Shown here in pieces: positions 34,605 to 46,900 of a stretch of DNA of 64,000 bases. The DNA is from Pseudoneurospora amorphoporcata (Eukaryota > Ascomycota > Sordariomycetes > Sordariales > Sordariaceae): assembly GCA_033297205.1 (NCBI GenBank), contig MU859170.1:1-64000 (forward strand), read 5' to 3'. The position numbers and the translations under genes were made by a program. The notes beneath the pieces are model-generated. The model worked only from the letters and a program-made list of their open reading frames with translations, did not search any database and was not told the DNA's origin. Within the stretch, counting starts at the first letter, position 1. Every line of letters begins with the position of its first letter.

Positions 34605-35665
34605 ATGACGTCCGTCAAAATCAACGACATATCCTCGCTCAACGAGCCGTACCCCTCCCCCTCGGCCCTCGATGCCGCCACAACGACGCACGTCCAAGGC
34701 ACCTTCGCCATCGCCACGCGCAAGCTGCCCATCCTCAAGTCTGGTCCTATCGACGCCATGTCGGCGCGGCTGGGAATCCCGATTCCCGAGATGATCTTCG
34801 GCGACAACCTCGTGTCCATAACCCACCGGCCGACGGGGTGGTCGATCCAGTTCAACGCCGAAGACGCGCTCGACCGCGTTGATAAGACGGGCGAGAAGAT
34901 GCTGCGGGTAGCGTACGCGGGCGAGTGGAGCTCCTCGCGAGAAAAGACCAGCGCGGGAATCAGCGAGGTGGTCAAGCCGTTTGACTGGAGTTACACGACG
35001 GATTACTGCGGGACGGAGAAGCCCGGGTCGACCGGCGGGGCTGGAGCTGGAGGGGCAGAAGGGGAGAAGGAAAAGAAACTGCAGGGCGACGAGAGCACGC
35101 CGGATATACCCATCGAGCTGCTGAAGCGCCGAGATCCCATCCTGTTCGCGGACGAGGTGGTTCTTTACGAGAGCGAGCTGGACGACAACGGGTGTAGTAT
35201 CGTCAGCGTGAAGCTGCGGGTGATGGAGCACCGCATGTTGCTGTTGTGCCGGATGTTCATGCGCTTGGATAACGTGCTGGTGCGGGTAAGGGATACGAGG
35301 GTGTATGTGGACTTTGATAAGGAGGAGGTGATTAGGGAGTATACGGAGAGGGAGGATAAGTTTGAGAATGTGAAGACGGTGAGTTTCACTGTGAGAGGGG
35401 AGGCGGGGCTACAGGGGGATAGGTTAACTGACTGGGTTGCTTCGCGAAACAGAAACTCTTCATGCAAGGCCTCAAACTGGATCAGGTCACTATCGCGCTT
35501 CGTGATGCCAACCAGGTGGCGCCGCTGCTACCGCTCATCAAGCAAGGGGTTGAGAGCGTTATTCTAGGTCCTGGTATCTCTGCAAAGACGACGACAACAT
35601 CACGATTCCCAGGGCAAACGCAGTTCCCGCCACAGGCTCAGTTTTTCCATCCGTCGCCAAGGTAG
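34605..35665 (+). CDS. tip41: TIP41-like regulator of type 2A phosphatases
   Basis: Two exons, 34605-35378 and 35453-35665; 328 residues. TIP41 binds Tap42 in yeast and PP2A/PP4/PP6 catalytic subunits, in TOR signalling. Conserved family segments visible are PEMIFGDNLVSI, FDWSYTTDYCGT, LLKRRDPILFADEVVLYE, DELDDNG-like SELDDNGCSIVSVKLRVM and MLLLCRMFMRLDNVLVR. A Gly/Ala/Glu/Lys-rich insert (GGAGAGGAEGEKEKK) interrupts the domain. The C-terminal 30 residues are low complexity. The start is the first ATG of the open frame and conserved sequence follows it closely. Confidence 0.94.
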
Positions 35666-36119
35666 GGGCGGATTTCGACGATGTTTTAGAGCGCTACATA
35701 CAAGATCATACAGGTTCAAGCCTTTGATTTGAACGAAGAAGCGGCGTTACTGGCGTTAGAATGGAGAACTGGGTAGGTAGAGACATACAATCGTGGCGCT
35801 CGTTAATACCCACTGGAAGAAGCCACGCCAGGAATACCGTAAAGAATTTGTGACTATGTATTCATTTGACAAAACGTGCCATTCAAGACAACTTGTCCAT
35901 GACAAACGCGTTTATCTTGATATGAGCTTCGTCGGCAAGACCTAATGTAGACAAAACCCTTCAGCTGTCCGCCAGTTGATATACAGAACGCTAATATACC
36001 AGACAATCAGTCCGTCCTTCGTATAGCAAATAAGGACACCATCTACACACGTTAGCTGCATGTGAAGTCATTTCGCATTACCCAACCCCTGACCGCAGTT
36101 AATTCAACAATCATCACAA
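35666..36119. other. convergent 3' region
   Basis: 3' flanks of TIP41 and the 718-residue protein gene; nothing else is seen. Confidence 0.6.
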
Positions 36120-38276
36120 TCACCTAGCATCCGGGACAGGCGAACTCGGCTGCGTGACCTCCTCAAACGACAGTTCCCACTTGTCCACCTCCTTAAACTT
36201 CTTCGCCGCCTTCTGCAACTCTCCACCCAGTCTCTCCGTCATCATCTGCGTGGTTTCCGGCAACTCCTCGGCCTCATCGAGGTCCATTGCGGAAACGGCT
36301 TCCTGGTCATCATTATCATCAATCTCACCATCCTCCTCATTATCCCCGCTACCGCCCGCAACGATACCATCGGCGTTCTCCTTGTCAGAGCTCCCAGTCG
36401 CTCTGCCGTACGTCCGCTTTGGCTCTGAAGAACTAGCTTTGGATTTGCCAGCGGCGACTTTACCGTTGGTACTCGTACCAAGTGGCGGCTTATTCTCTTT
36501 GTGCTTCTCCTTTTCCTTTTCCTTTTCCTTCCGCTTCTGCTTCTCGGCAGCAAGAGTCTTTTTCTTCTTTTTCCTGACGGCAGCGGTGGCGACGTATGAG
36601 AGTTCGTCACCGTCGGCGGTGGTCTCATCTTCTTCGGAGGAGGAAGTGCCTTCGTCGCTACTAAAGTCGTAAGGGTCCTCCTTGTTTCTCCCCTTTTTAT
36701 GCTTTTTGTTGGGTTTTGCGTGGTTTCGTCGGGCGGGCAGCAGGCTTGTCAGTGTCTCTGTTGCTAGTTTCTCTTCTTCTCGCTTCTTCGGTGCCCCGGC
36801 GGCCTTTTTTGTTACTGCAGCCGCGGCCGCTGAGGCCTTTGCGATACGTGGGGCTTTGTAATTTGGTGAGTGTGTGAGTGAGGGTGGTGAGGAAAGCTCG
36901 GAGGACATATCCGCGTCCAGGGCCCCTGCCACTGGCCCGGCGCCCAGGCCTGGTAGTAACTCGGGAGTCTGAAGTCGTTCCGTGTAGACAGGTGCTGCTC
37001 GCCGGGTGTTGTAGGACCTGTGCGTCAGGTTGTTAAGTGATGGCCAAGCAACCGGGCTTCCAGCTTCTGAGGAATCGCTTGCCGGTGGCGCGTTAACTGG
37101 GTCGTTAGGGTCGAGGGGTGGCCTGGACTGCCTGGGAGGACTGGATTGCATCGGGGCTAGGACAGGCGAAAGCCCTGGTGTTGTGAGTGGAGAGGACATG
37201 GGGCTGTCGCTTCCGTCTCGCATCTCGATCGACTGGTGAATGATATCATTTTCCTCCTCTTCGGGTTCCAGAACCGGTTGCTGATGTACCGATGACCTGC
37301 CTCGCTTGTTTCGACCGGAGTGGCTTTCGAGTGACTTGCGTTTCTTCGAGCGCCGTGATGGAGACCCGGTTTCCATAAGTTCTTCGTCGTCGACAGGCAT
37401 CGCTCCACTGGAAGCCGGAATCGTGATATCAGCACCCGAAGCTGTGCCTGTGAAAACGCTGGCACCAGACCTTCTTTTCGTCCTGTCGAGTGGCGTTGAT
37501 TCGCCGTCTGGTCCAGAATCATCGTCTTCGATGGCAGCCTCTCGGTCCACGTCCATGTTATCTTCCTCATCTGTCACGGGGATACGCGACACCTGCGAGG
37601 TCACGGACTGAGATCTCTGTCTTCGGCCCTTCTGTGCTGTTCCCAGGATACTGGGTTCACGCGCTCGTCGCTTGAAAAGACCAAGATTGAGTGTAGACAT
37701 GACGCTCGGTGTCGTGGGCCCCCTACTGCTTGGCCTAACGGGCCCGTCATCTCTGCCCGAGACACTATTTTGTCGTGGACGGTGGCGCTGGAAGAGACCG
37801 ACATCGAACGAAGAAGTGTTGGCGGACCGGTAGCCGCCGGCGTTCTGTGCGGTAATCGTTGGGTCTTCGAGGCTATCGTCGAGATCAAACATGTCGTCAT
37901 CCAGGTCCAAGCCGGATGTATCGCCTGTCAGTCGCCGCGGTGCTCGTGGGCTCGTTCGGGTGGGATTCGCAACATCGGGATTCTCGTCGGTGCCCTCAGT
38001 ACCGGTTGTTGAAGTCATGTTGACCAGCCGGTCCACGGCCTGGTCTCGTCTCTCGTTCTGATCCTCCAGCGCCTTAGCCTGGTCCGAATCCATATGTCTT
38101 TGAGCTGCTGCTACGGCGGCGGCGCGCTTGGCACGTTCCTTTTCTCGATCGCTAACATCGTAGATATCGCTGCTGGGGTCTTTGGCAGTCGGTTTGGTGA
38201 TGACTGGTGGTGTGGCAGAGGAGCTAGTCACCGTTGGTTGCGACGGCGCGACCCGTGATTTTCTTGGTCTGGGCAT
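36120..38276 (-). CDS. large low-complexity nuclear-type protein of unknown function
   Basis: A single uninterrupted frame of 718 residues. I do not recognise the family. It starts MPRPRKSRVAPSQ, an AT-hook-like basic N-terminus, followed by DIYDVSDREKERAKRAAAV. The middle is Ser/Pro/Asp-rich with bipartite basic stretches (RRSKKRKSLE; KKHKKGRNKED) that should act as nuclear localisation signals. It also holds LTSLLPARR, PYDFSSDEGTSSSEEDE, a Lys/Glu run (KQKRKEKEKEKEKHKENK) and an acidic segment. A hydrophobic conserved-looking C-terminus, FKEVDKWELSFEEVT, closes it. This order (basic N-terminus, disordered middle, short structured tail) suggests a chromatin or kinetochore scaffold, but that is a guess. 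Strong codon-like bias and great length without stops make it a real gene. Confidence 0.75.
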   Translation of the reverse strand: MPRPRKSRVAPSQPTVTSSSATPPVITKPTAKDPSSDIYDVSDREKERAKRAAAVAAAQRHMDSDQAKALEDQNERRDQAVDRLVNMTSTTGTEGTDENPDVANPTRTSPRAPRRLTGDTSGLDLDDDMFDLDDSLEDPTITAQNAGGYRSANTSSFDVGLFQRHRPRQNSVSGRDDGPVRPSSRGPTTPSVMSTLNLGLFKRRAREPSILGTAQKGRRQRSQSVTSQVSRIPVTDEEDNMDVDREAAIEDDDSGPDGESTPLDRTKRRSGASVFTGTASGADITIPASSGAMPVDDEELMETGSPSRRSKKRKSLESHSGRNKRGRSSVHQQPVLEPEEEENDIIHQSIEMRDGSDSPMSSPLTTPGLSPVLAPMQSSPPRQSRPPLDPNDPVNAPPASDSSEAGSPVAWPSLNNLTHRSYNTRRAAPVYTERLQTPELLPGLGAGPVAGALDADMSSELSSPPSLTHSPNYKAPRIAKASAAAAAVTKKAAGAPKKREEEKLATETLTSLLPARRNHAKPNKKHKKGRNKEDPYDFSSDEGTSSSEEDETTADGDELSYVATAAVRKKKKKTLAAEKQKRKEKEKEKEKHKENKPPLGTSTNGKVAAGKSKASSSEPKRTYGRATGSSDKENADGIVAGGSGDNEEDGEIDDNDDQEAVSAMDLDEAEELPETTQMMTERLGGELQKAAKKFKEVDKWELSFEEVTQPSSPVPDAR

Positions 38277-39289
38277 CGTGGGTATGTCGTGGGGTTCTTG
38301 TCTGAGGTTGTCTGTGTCTGGCTTTGGGTCTCGGGGAGTTTGGGAGGTCTGTAAGATTATATACTTGTATTAGGGTATATTCGTGGCAGCGAGGTTCATG
38401 GCAGTCGGCGGTGCATGCGCAGGTATCTCGGTGCTGTTCAAACTTTCCGGATCTCCGAGCACACAAGTTGGGGAATCTTGAAAGTGAATGCGAACTTAAT
38501 TCTGCCGGCGCTGTTGCACGTATTGATGCACGGTGGAGGTCGATGGGGAGGAAAGTGCATGAGACGCGTTCTTTGATCAACATGGACTGGGGTCGGGTAC
38601 TATCAAAAAAGACTGGGCCCTTCGAGCGCGTGGCCTGGAAGTGGAAGTAGTGTACCTTTGTACCAACGGGGTGTGCCGTCGGCAGGCAAGCGTCTCCGCT
38701 CTTGGCAACCACTTCCAGAGTGCCGGACCCAAGATGCAGATCCAACTTGACCTTTGAAAGCCATCATTGTCACCTGTGTTCAGCCAGCTGTAGGGTTGAT
38801 TATGTTATGATGTGTAGAGACATACAAGGAATGCTTGACTTCTTTTCGTAGATGGCCTTTTCTTCTACACTAACGGACGTGGTTATTTCATATCTAGACG
38901 CAGATATCATTACTTACTGAGCCCTAACCCTGAGCTGTCAGCAACACCCTTGCCTGCCAGGAACCTCCTTACGTCACTATCTCTAGCTAGCGTAGGTACC
39001 TTGGGCAAGTAAGCTGGCTGCTGAAGTGGTGAACTCGGAGCTTTCAAGAGAGCTCAGCTTCAAGCTTCCAACCAACAGGAACGAACGACATCGACGGGAT
39101 CAACATTCCGCCTTTTCTACCAGCTCTTTTTTTTTTTTTTTAAGTGCCAATTGCAACCACCATCTATCCATGAAGGTGGCACAAAATCTAACAACACTCC
39201 AATCTTCCACAACCTCCTCCTGTCTCATCACGAGCTTCACCACCACCAAACAACTCCCACCACAGCAAACCACCACACTACCACCCAAG
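38277..39289. other. divergent promoter, unknown protein / FUN14 gene
   Basis: About 1 kb between start codons. It contains a T17-18 run near 39124-39141 in the FUN14 leader. No gene is supported. Confidence 0.55.
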
Positions 39290-39904
39290 ATGGCCACCCG
39301 CATAGCCTGCCGCGCCGCCTTCCGGCGCAACGTTGTCCCCGTCACCCTCGGCCTCACAACCACCTTCGCTCTGGCTTCGCGACAACAGCCTCTGAAGCTG
39401 GACGCCTTCAGCAGCTCGCAGCAGTCGCGGTCTCTTCATTCGCAAAACAACAATGACGAGAAAGAGTGGTTGAATCCCGAAACTGTTAAGCAGCTTTCTA
39501 GTGGGAGTTTGGGCGGTATGTGGCTACCATTTTCAACCTAGTTCAAAGTATTGGTGATGATGTCTGGTTGTATACGGGAGGTTAACATAAAAGCCTTTGC
39601 AGGTTTTGCCACTGGGCTTTTGATCAGTGTCTTTTCCAAGACGCTTGTGTTGTTGGCTGGTGTTGGAATGGTTATAGTTCAGGTATGTTCATTTTATGAG
39701 GGAAAGTCCGGCATGTGGCATGATAAAGATGAGATATTGACATGTGAATAGGTTGCGTCTCGTTACGGCATCAACTTGGTAGACATGTTGCATCTTCGCA
39801 ACAGGGTAAACTCGTCAAAGATCCTCAAGGCGTTGCAGCACAAGGTTGCCTTTAAGCTTGCCTTTGGCATCTCCTTTGCTCTTTCTGCGTTTATGACTTT
39901 CTAG
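39290..39904 (+). CDS. fun14: FUN14 domain mitochondrial outer membrane protein
   Basis: Three exons, 39290-39515, 39603-39682 and 39752-39904; 152 residues. The FUN14 domain has small-residue-rich helices: GSLGGFATGLLISVFSK, LVLLAGVGMVIVQ and AFKLAFGISFALSAFMTF. FUN14 proteins are small outer-membrane proteins; mammalian FUNDC1 is a mitophagy receptor and yeast Fun14 affects lipid and membrane homeostasis. The N-terminal 50 residues are basic and Ser-rich, unlike the LIR-bearing N-terminus of FUNDC1; I see no YxxL motif in them. An in-frame ATG at 39170 would add 40 residues; 39290 is preferred because its context (CCAAGATGGCC) is better and a presequence-like stretch follows. Confidence 0.88.
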
Positions 39905-40309
39905 ACTGGTCAGGATTAGAAGAACGAGGAATACATATTACTTCCACACATCGTCATGTATCCATTGAGCGTTCCATCAAACTCATCCGGGATGGGTTTT
40001 ACGAGTCGGCATGAGGACAAGTATGGTGTTACATTGTATCCACTGATCATTTTACGCTTCTTGGAACATTAGATATCCAACGTGATGAAGCTGTCACACT
40101 AAACAAACTTCAACAGACGCCCACGACCATTCCTGTACCCCTCTCTCCGTTGAACAACCAATGACAAACCTCGTGTTGATCACTCCGCTTATACATATGC
40201 TATGATTTGGATGTTTTAACAGTCTTATCTCTTTGGGGGTATCCAAAATCTTCAAATACCCAACACCCTTCCCAACACCATCGGTTTCACAAAGGGAGAT
40301 CGAACACGA
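39905..40309. other. convergent 3' region
   Basis: 3' flanks of FUN14 gene and ampp; nothing else is seen. Confidence 0.6.
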
Positions 40310-42546
40310 CTAGAACGGGCTTGTTTCCCGCAGCAGCCATTCCGTGGTGAGCTGATCTCCGTCAAAGTAGCCTGCCATGTTCTTCCTAATCTCCTCGTTG
40401 GACTTGTTCAGCCAGTCCTTCTCTTCTTGTGTCAGCAGGCTCTCGTCAATCAGCTTCCTGCAGTAGGGTACCATAGTGACATGCTCGAAGCCCAAATACG
40501 GCTTGTCCCCGAATTGGTGCTCAGTCTTCACTTCGCGGACGATGGCCAGGTTCTCAATGCGGATTCCGTAGTTGCCATCCTCGTAATAACCGGGCTCGAT
40601 GGACAGCACGTTGCCAGGAGCCAGAGGGACATCGATGTACGCCTTCCTAGTGCCAATGCCGATGGGACCTTCATGGACGTTTAGGAAAGACCCCACTCCG
40701 TGGCCAGTTCCGTGGCGATAATCAAGTCCGCATTTCTATGGTGGTGGTTAGCAATCCATGGACATGACACCACTAGGTGATTGTCAGTACTTACCCAGAG
40801 GAATTGGCGGGCCAAGGCATCCAAAGCAAAACCACTAGTTCCCTTGGGGAATACTGCCGTATCTAGAGCAATGTTGCCCTTGAGAACCAAGGTGTAAGAC
40901 TTCTTCTCGGCAGCGGTTGGTTGGCCGAAATGTAGTGTTCTGGTAACATCCGTTGTTCCGTCATAAAACTGTGCGCCTGAGTCGCAGAGATAAATGGCAT
41001 TAGCGTCAATCACAGAGCAAGCGCCCCTTTCGGGCTTGTAGTGGATGATTGCGCCACTGCGTTAATGTTAGCATCTTGTGGTTAATCCACCCTCTCACAA
41101 AGAAACTCACTTTGGTCCGGTAGAAGAAATAGTATCAAAGGAAAGACCGACAAAGTCGGATTGTTCGCTTCTGAACTTTTCCAGCTGGTCAGCGGCCTCC
41201 ACTTCGTCCAGCTCGGCCTTCTTGTTAATGAGTTGGTCTTCGAGCCAGGCAAAGTACTTGATCAGGGCGGCGCCGTCACGGATGTGGCACTTCCTCATGC
41301 CTTCAAGTTCCGTCTCGTTCTTGATGGCCTTTGCGTCCCCGATAGGACTTCTGACCTCGTCCACATGCTTTTCGCCGCCCAACGCCAGCTTGAGAGCCCA
41401 AGAGGCCTTGTTGGAGACCAGGTACTTGGTGGGCTTGTCCGACTCGCTGGTGGTCTTGGCAGCATTTGCAAGAACCTCAGTATCCTTGAAGAGGTCGGTG
41501 TAAGGCTTGATATCGGTGTCGTTCTCAGCCAAATATTGCTTGACCTCGTCAGTCAATTTTGACTCATCAACGTACAAGGTTGCACTGTCTTTGGTAACGA
41601 TGGCATATGAGAAGAAGACGGGATTGTATGTGATGTCGTTGCCGCGGAGGTTGAAAAGCCACGCGATCTCGTCGAGCATTGACACGACAAAAGCAGCTGC
41701 CTTCTTCTTCTCGAGCTCCTTGCGCAGCTCCGTAAGCTTCTCTGTCGTGCCCTTGCCTGCGTACTTGGCGCCCAGCAAAAAAACCGGCTCGCTGGGACGA
41801 GGTGGCCTGCTATCTCCCCATACAAGATCCACCAGGTTCTCTGTGACAGCCTTCAAGCCTGCGCCGCCGTGCTTTCTGATATCGCCATTGAGCTTGTCGG
41901 CCACCGCTGGGGAAATCAGAGTGGGATCGATGCCAACGGTTTTTCCGCCAGCAGATTCGTCCGCTGTCCATTCTTGCCATGTGGGGACATCTTGGAGCCC
42001 GGTCTTGAGCAACTGCCAGTTCTCATCCAACTGTATAGAGGCCTGGTTGAAGTAGCGACCATCTGTAGCCAAAGCGGCCTTGTCTAGCGTGACGACTGCT
42101 GTTCCGGCAGAGCCACTGAACCCCGAGATGAAAGTACGGCGGGCGTCGCATTCGGCAATGTACTCGGAGGCATGGCTGTCTTCTGAGGGGACGACTGCAG
42201 GATTCCAGAAGGGTCAGCGGCCAGTGAAATTGTTTTGGCGGAGAAAGCCACAGGGCGTACCATAGATATCAACACTACGCTCCTTCATGAGAGACCGCAG
42301 AGCGGCCAGACGATCTGTCGTGTTGACAGCCATGATCTCTTCGTCTGAAGTGGCTTTAAGATGCTGGAATAACCTTGATGTAAGAGAGAATGCTCTAGTC
42401 GAACGTGGCGGCAGAGGAGAAGGAGTTGGGGCCTTGGTCAGACTAAATAGAGTTCTGGCGGCTTGGGAGCGTATGGCTGATCGGGGGACAGAAGAGGAGG
42501 CAACTGCGGTCAGGCAAGAGGAGGGAAGGGACCAAAGGTTGCGCAT
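40310..42546 (-). CDS. ampp: Xaa-Pro aminopeptidase P (peptidase M24B)
   Basis: Four exons, 42261-42546, 41111-42194, 40795-41056 and 40310-40735; 685 residues from the first ATG. The enzyme releases N-terminal residues before proline using two Mn ions. The creatinase-type N-domains precede a pita-bread domain with the expected ligands: Asp in LCDSGAQF, Asp in GTTDVTRT, His in HGTGHGVGS, Glu in LSIEPGYYED and Glu in IRIENLAIV. The first 71 residues (MRNLWSLPSSCL..., Arg/Ser-rich, no acidic residues until the end) look like a mitochondrial presequence. An in-frame ATG at 42331-42333 (MAVNTTDRLAALR) would give a 614-residue form, the length I associate with fungal AMPP. Both forms may be made. 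Confidence 0.95.
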
Positions 42547-43960
42547 GGAGAGGAGATGAGTTCCCGTAACGTCGCAAGAAGGACAGCTACGCAGACAAGA
42601 CCAGAGGGGGGCAGTGATTTAATAGGATACTTGACAGCTACCGAGAAGCTATCACTCGATCAACTTGGACGAATTGGAAAGGTCAAGTTGGGGACTTCTA
42701 CTTTGGGCGTACCTAGTTAGCAACAAGCACGTCGTAACGTTCCGTCAGGTCACACGACGGGCGGATCTGGATCTCCACGTTATTGCAGGTACTTCTAGAA
42801 CACTAGCGATGCTGCACGTCAGTGTGACATGTACAGGTACCTCCCTATCAGGCTTGCCGGGTTCAACCCCAGCACGGGAGCTGCTCTGCGCCCATCAACG
42901 CCCGTCGTTGAAGCTACTTTCCATTTTGAGCCGTGTCACTCCGATCCCCCTCCACCGGCCGCCGGTGGTCCCGGTCGCTTCTGTTAGCGGAAGCCCTGCA
43001 ATAGCGCATATTCAGGAAGCTTTTACTAACAGATGGACGAAGGTGCTGGGTGGACAGCGTCCTGTGGGACACAATACAAATGCAAAACACGACATGACAA
43101 CATGATTTACACGCGTACAATCCACTTGTTGATGATCAAACAAAGTTTGAAGCTTACCTCCGGATGCCCGATCGAATGGTAAAGCATATCCGGAAGAAGT
43201 TCGCTTAGGGAAAGCTTCCGACCCAAACTGAAGTCTTTCCTGCCCCCGCCCGCTGCGCCCGCCTGTCAATCCAACCTAGTGGCTGCGGAGCTGCCGCAGC
43301 GGCAACCCGCCAGCACAGTACTTTTTTTGTTTGGAGGGATGGGAGCCTCCCTTTTGAATGTTCTGATTTTGCCAGCAGCAACGTGGAAAAAATGTCACAA
43401 GCGCAGTCAGCCATATCACTGGTTAAGCTTCACCCACGGGATATTCTCGAGACTAAACCAAGGTCAACAATTACTTGATCGGAATCTGTCATTACTATTC
43501 AAAATTACAGAAGTTGACGTCGTCGACCCGTGAAGGGACGTTACTCGTCAGGTCCGCACAATCCTGGTGAATTCCATCTCAACCAGCTTAGGCACTTAAA
43601 AGTTGAAACAAGCACTGCCAATTTCTAGCCCGCCACTGGCTCCATCGTCTTTCACCACCGAAAACTGAAAAAAAAAAAAACAACAGTTCCCAAAAAGTCA
43701 AGAGGGATCGCAAAGAACAACAACGGCAGCAACACGACAAGCGCAATCTTTGACTACAAACTCCATACTATACATCTCCCTGTCCTTGAATATCAAAGTA
43801 CTCTCGGTTCTGGAACCACGGCAACGGGCAAACGACCCACCAACTTCTCTTCCTTGGCATTCCTCCTCAACACGCCTTCACTTTTCCTCGCCGAGGTGGA
43901 CGCCCGTGGACAGGTTTTTGCACTCTACACTCGTCCTCACTATATAGTCGAGAATCAGAA
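42547..43960. other. divergent promoter, ampp / karyopherin
   Basis: About 1.4 kb with an A12 run near 43670 and CA-rich leader sequence before 43961. No gene is supported. Confidence 0.55.
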
Positions 43961-46900
43961 ATGGAGCCACTACCATTACCCACCAGTCTGGCCGAGGTGG
44001 AACAGGTAAGAGGACATATGATAAGTGAAGGGCGGGTTATGAACTAGGACACCCCGTAGAGAGACCACGAGGCTGACACAACTCACTTGTGCTGACAGTT
44101 GATTGTAGCTCTATATCAGCCGAATCCCCCTGAGACCGTCTCGCGTATCCAGGAGGTTCTTCAGAGGCTGCAAAAGTCCCCTGGGGGCTGGCAACTAGCC
44201 CAGAGTTTGATTGGAAACCCGAATGACAACATTAAATTCTATGCGGCCTTGACAATCATTGTCAAGCTTAACAAAGACAGGTACTCTCGCCATCCCACTC
44301 ATCTTCTCTATTAAGGCTTAAAGACTGACTGAGACTCGTTAAAGTGCCAACCTCACCGACGATGAGGCAAAAGAGCTGCTCCAAAATATCCTTGGTTGGA
44401 CAATAGCATCGTGCACCCAAGGTGTTGCTCCCTTTGTCATCAAAAAATTGTGCATTGCTCTCGTGACATTTTTCATCCACTTTTCTCAGCTATGGCCCAA
44501 CTGCCTTCGGCATTTCCTTTACAGCCTCGATCTCGGGCGGGCTACCCCTATTGAGGCATTGGACGACGCTCTGGACACCAATATCATTGTCAACAATCTC
44601 GAGATATCCAAACTCAAGGTCGCCATCTGGTTCGCGACCTCCCTTGTCGAAGAAGTCGGAAAGACGGATATGAACTCGATCAAGTATGTTCACGTACACG
44701 AGCGTCTCGTCCGTAATGCCCCCGACCTGGCTTCATTGTTAGCACGCGGATTCCTCCCATCAGACGACACCTACCAGGTCCAGGGCGAGTCGCTTGTCTG
44801 TTTCCAGGTAAGTCAACGAAGAATCTATCCAAGGACTAAATATCTCGAAGAACCGGTAACTGACAAACGAATAGGCTTGGATCCTCTATGCTCAACGACT
44901 GTCCTCCAACACCGATGTTCTAGTGATACATTTACGGGAACTTGTCAGCCCGGCTCTCAACTGCTTCGCCGTCGACGGCCTCTTCCAACCAGCCTCCGAA
45001 CTCTTCAGTGACGTACTCAGCAATTATTCGGGATTTTTCACAGAAGCACACTACGCGGCATTGGGCTCCCTGTTCGATAGCGAATGGTCGGCAGGGCACT
45101 ACGACAGAGTCGTTCACGGCGATCATGAGATCGAGGGCATTTCATTTGGCCTTCTCATGCTTGCGTATGGTGATGCCAAGGTCTCAGATCTCATGTGTAG
45201 CACAGACGAGCGGTCCCAGAGGTTCCTGGGGAGACTAGCTGGCCTTCTCGATGCTGATGGCTATCTGGTGGGCGAGGATTCGATATTCGTCCCTGCCCTG
45301 GAGTTCTGGGCCACGTTTGTCGAAACCATGATCGACAATATCTACTCAAAAGAGGAAGCAAACGTAAACGTCTGGCGCCCACACGCTGAACAACACCTCA
45401 AGAGCGTCGTATCGAACTGCTGGAGGAAGGCACAATGGCCCCCTGCAGAGACATTCGCCGAGTGGGATTCTAATGAGCGTGTCGGCTTCACGGATGCGAG
45501 AAAGGACATAGCTGATATGCTACAGTCTATCTTCACCCTCGAGAATCTCACGCTAGTCTCGTTTTTCTCTGGTCTTTTCCTCCAGGCCCTCTCTGTACAG
45601 TCGTGGGCTGAAGTTGAGGCATCAGCATTCTGTCTCGGATCTTTGTCCGACTGTATCACGGAAGACCCCCAATACGACGTGGAGTTAAGCAAGGTCTTTG
45701 CTTCACCCTTCTTCGATCTTCTTGGTCAGGCTCAAGGCCCGGTCCCGCTACGTCTGCGCCAGACGGGTCTTTTGCTCATTGAACGGTACTGTGAGTACTT
45801 TGAGCGACATTCCGAGTATCTCCCGCATGCGCTCAACCTGCTGTTTGCGGCTGTGGGCGATCCTGTTCTTGGTGGACCTTCTGCCAAATCCATCTCAACT
45901 CTCTGCTCATCGTGCCGCTGCATTCTCACGAGCGAAGCACCGGCATTTATCATGCACTACCAAACTATCCGTAGGAGACAAGTTCTCGACTCTCTGGCGG
46001 AGGAGCGTATCATCCTTGCCATCGCCTCCATTATTCAGGCCATTTCGGATTCGAACCAGAAGCTGACTGTCTTTGAGAACCTCTACTCGATCATCAAAGC
46101 AGACTGCGAGCGTGCTGTCCAGCTCAAACAGCAGCCCAGCATGTTGAACCTTTCCGACCCCAACTTCTTGCGCGGTGTCGAACAACCTGGCGACGTTCCT
46201 TCTGCCGATCAAGTCTCTCATCAACTCGCCGTCCGCGCTCTCCGGTCCCTTCAAAGCATGGCCAAGGGTATGCAGGATGTCAAGGAGCATGTGGTTGACA
46301 TTGATGCCGATCCTTCTTCCGCCAACCAAGACCCGAAACTTTCCGCTATCCAGTGCGATATCCTCAACGTCTTGGTCGAGATGCAGAGGACTTTCAACAA
46401 TAGCGGGGAGGTCGTGGAGATCATATGCGTCATCTTCCGAGCGGGGTTTTCTGAGACTGAGTCGGGCCCATTCGTGTTCCCTCCTGAAGTCGTGACAAAT
46501 TTCTTCAGTCAACAAAGATTCGAGACCCCTAGGCTGGGCACTTTGCTGAGCACGGCATGCTCTTTTGTCGGAAGCCTGTACCGAGGACCGAAGAACCTGG
46601 TTGCGTCCTTACTGGCTCAGTTACTACCTTGGGTAATCCAGATGCTTAGCAGTCTCCCTGAACCAGAAAGTGACACGGAAGTAGCACAGAACGGCATTTG
46701 CTTCGTGGATAAGATTATGACAAGGTATCCGGAGGTGGTATTTCAGATTCAGCCGTCACAGATGCTCGAGTACTTTTTTATGTTCTCGCTCAAGGTCCTA
46801 GATGGGAAGGAGCCGCTGCCCAAGACAGCGTCGGCAGAGTTCTGGGTATGTCTCCACGTGTCTCTTGATTCTCAAGTATGTGTTGTACTAAAATGAAAAT

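Noticed and set aside
36154..36672. Ser/Phe-rich plus frame inside the 718-residue gene
   Set aside because: Antisense shadow of Lys/Glu- and Ser-rich codons.
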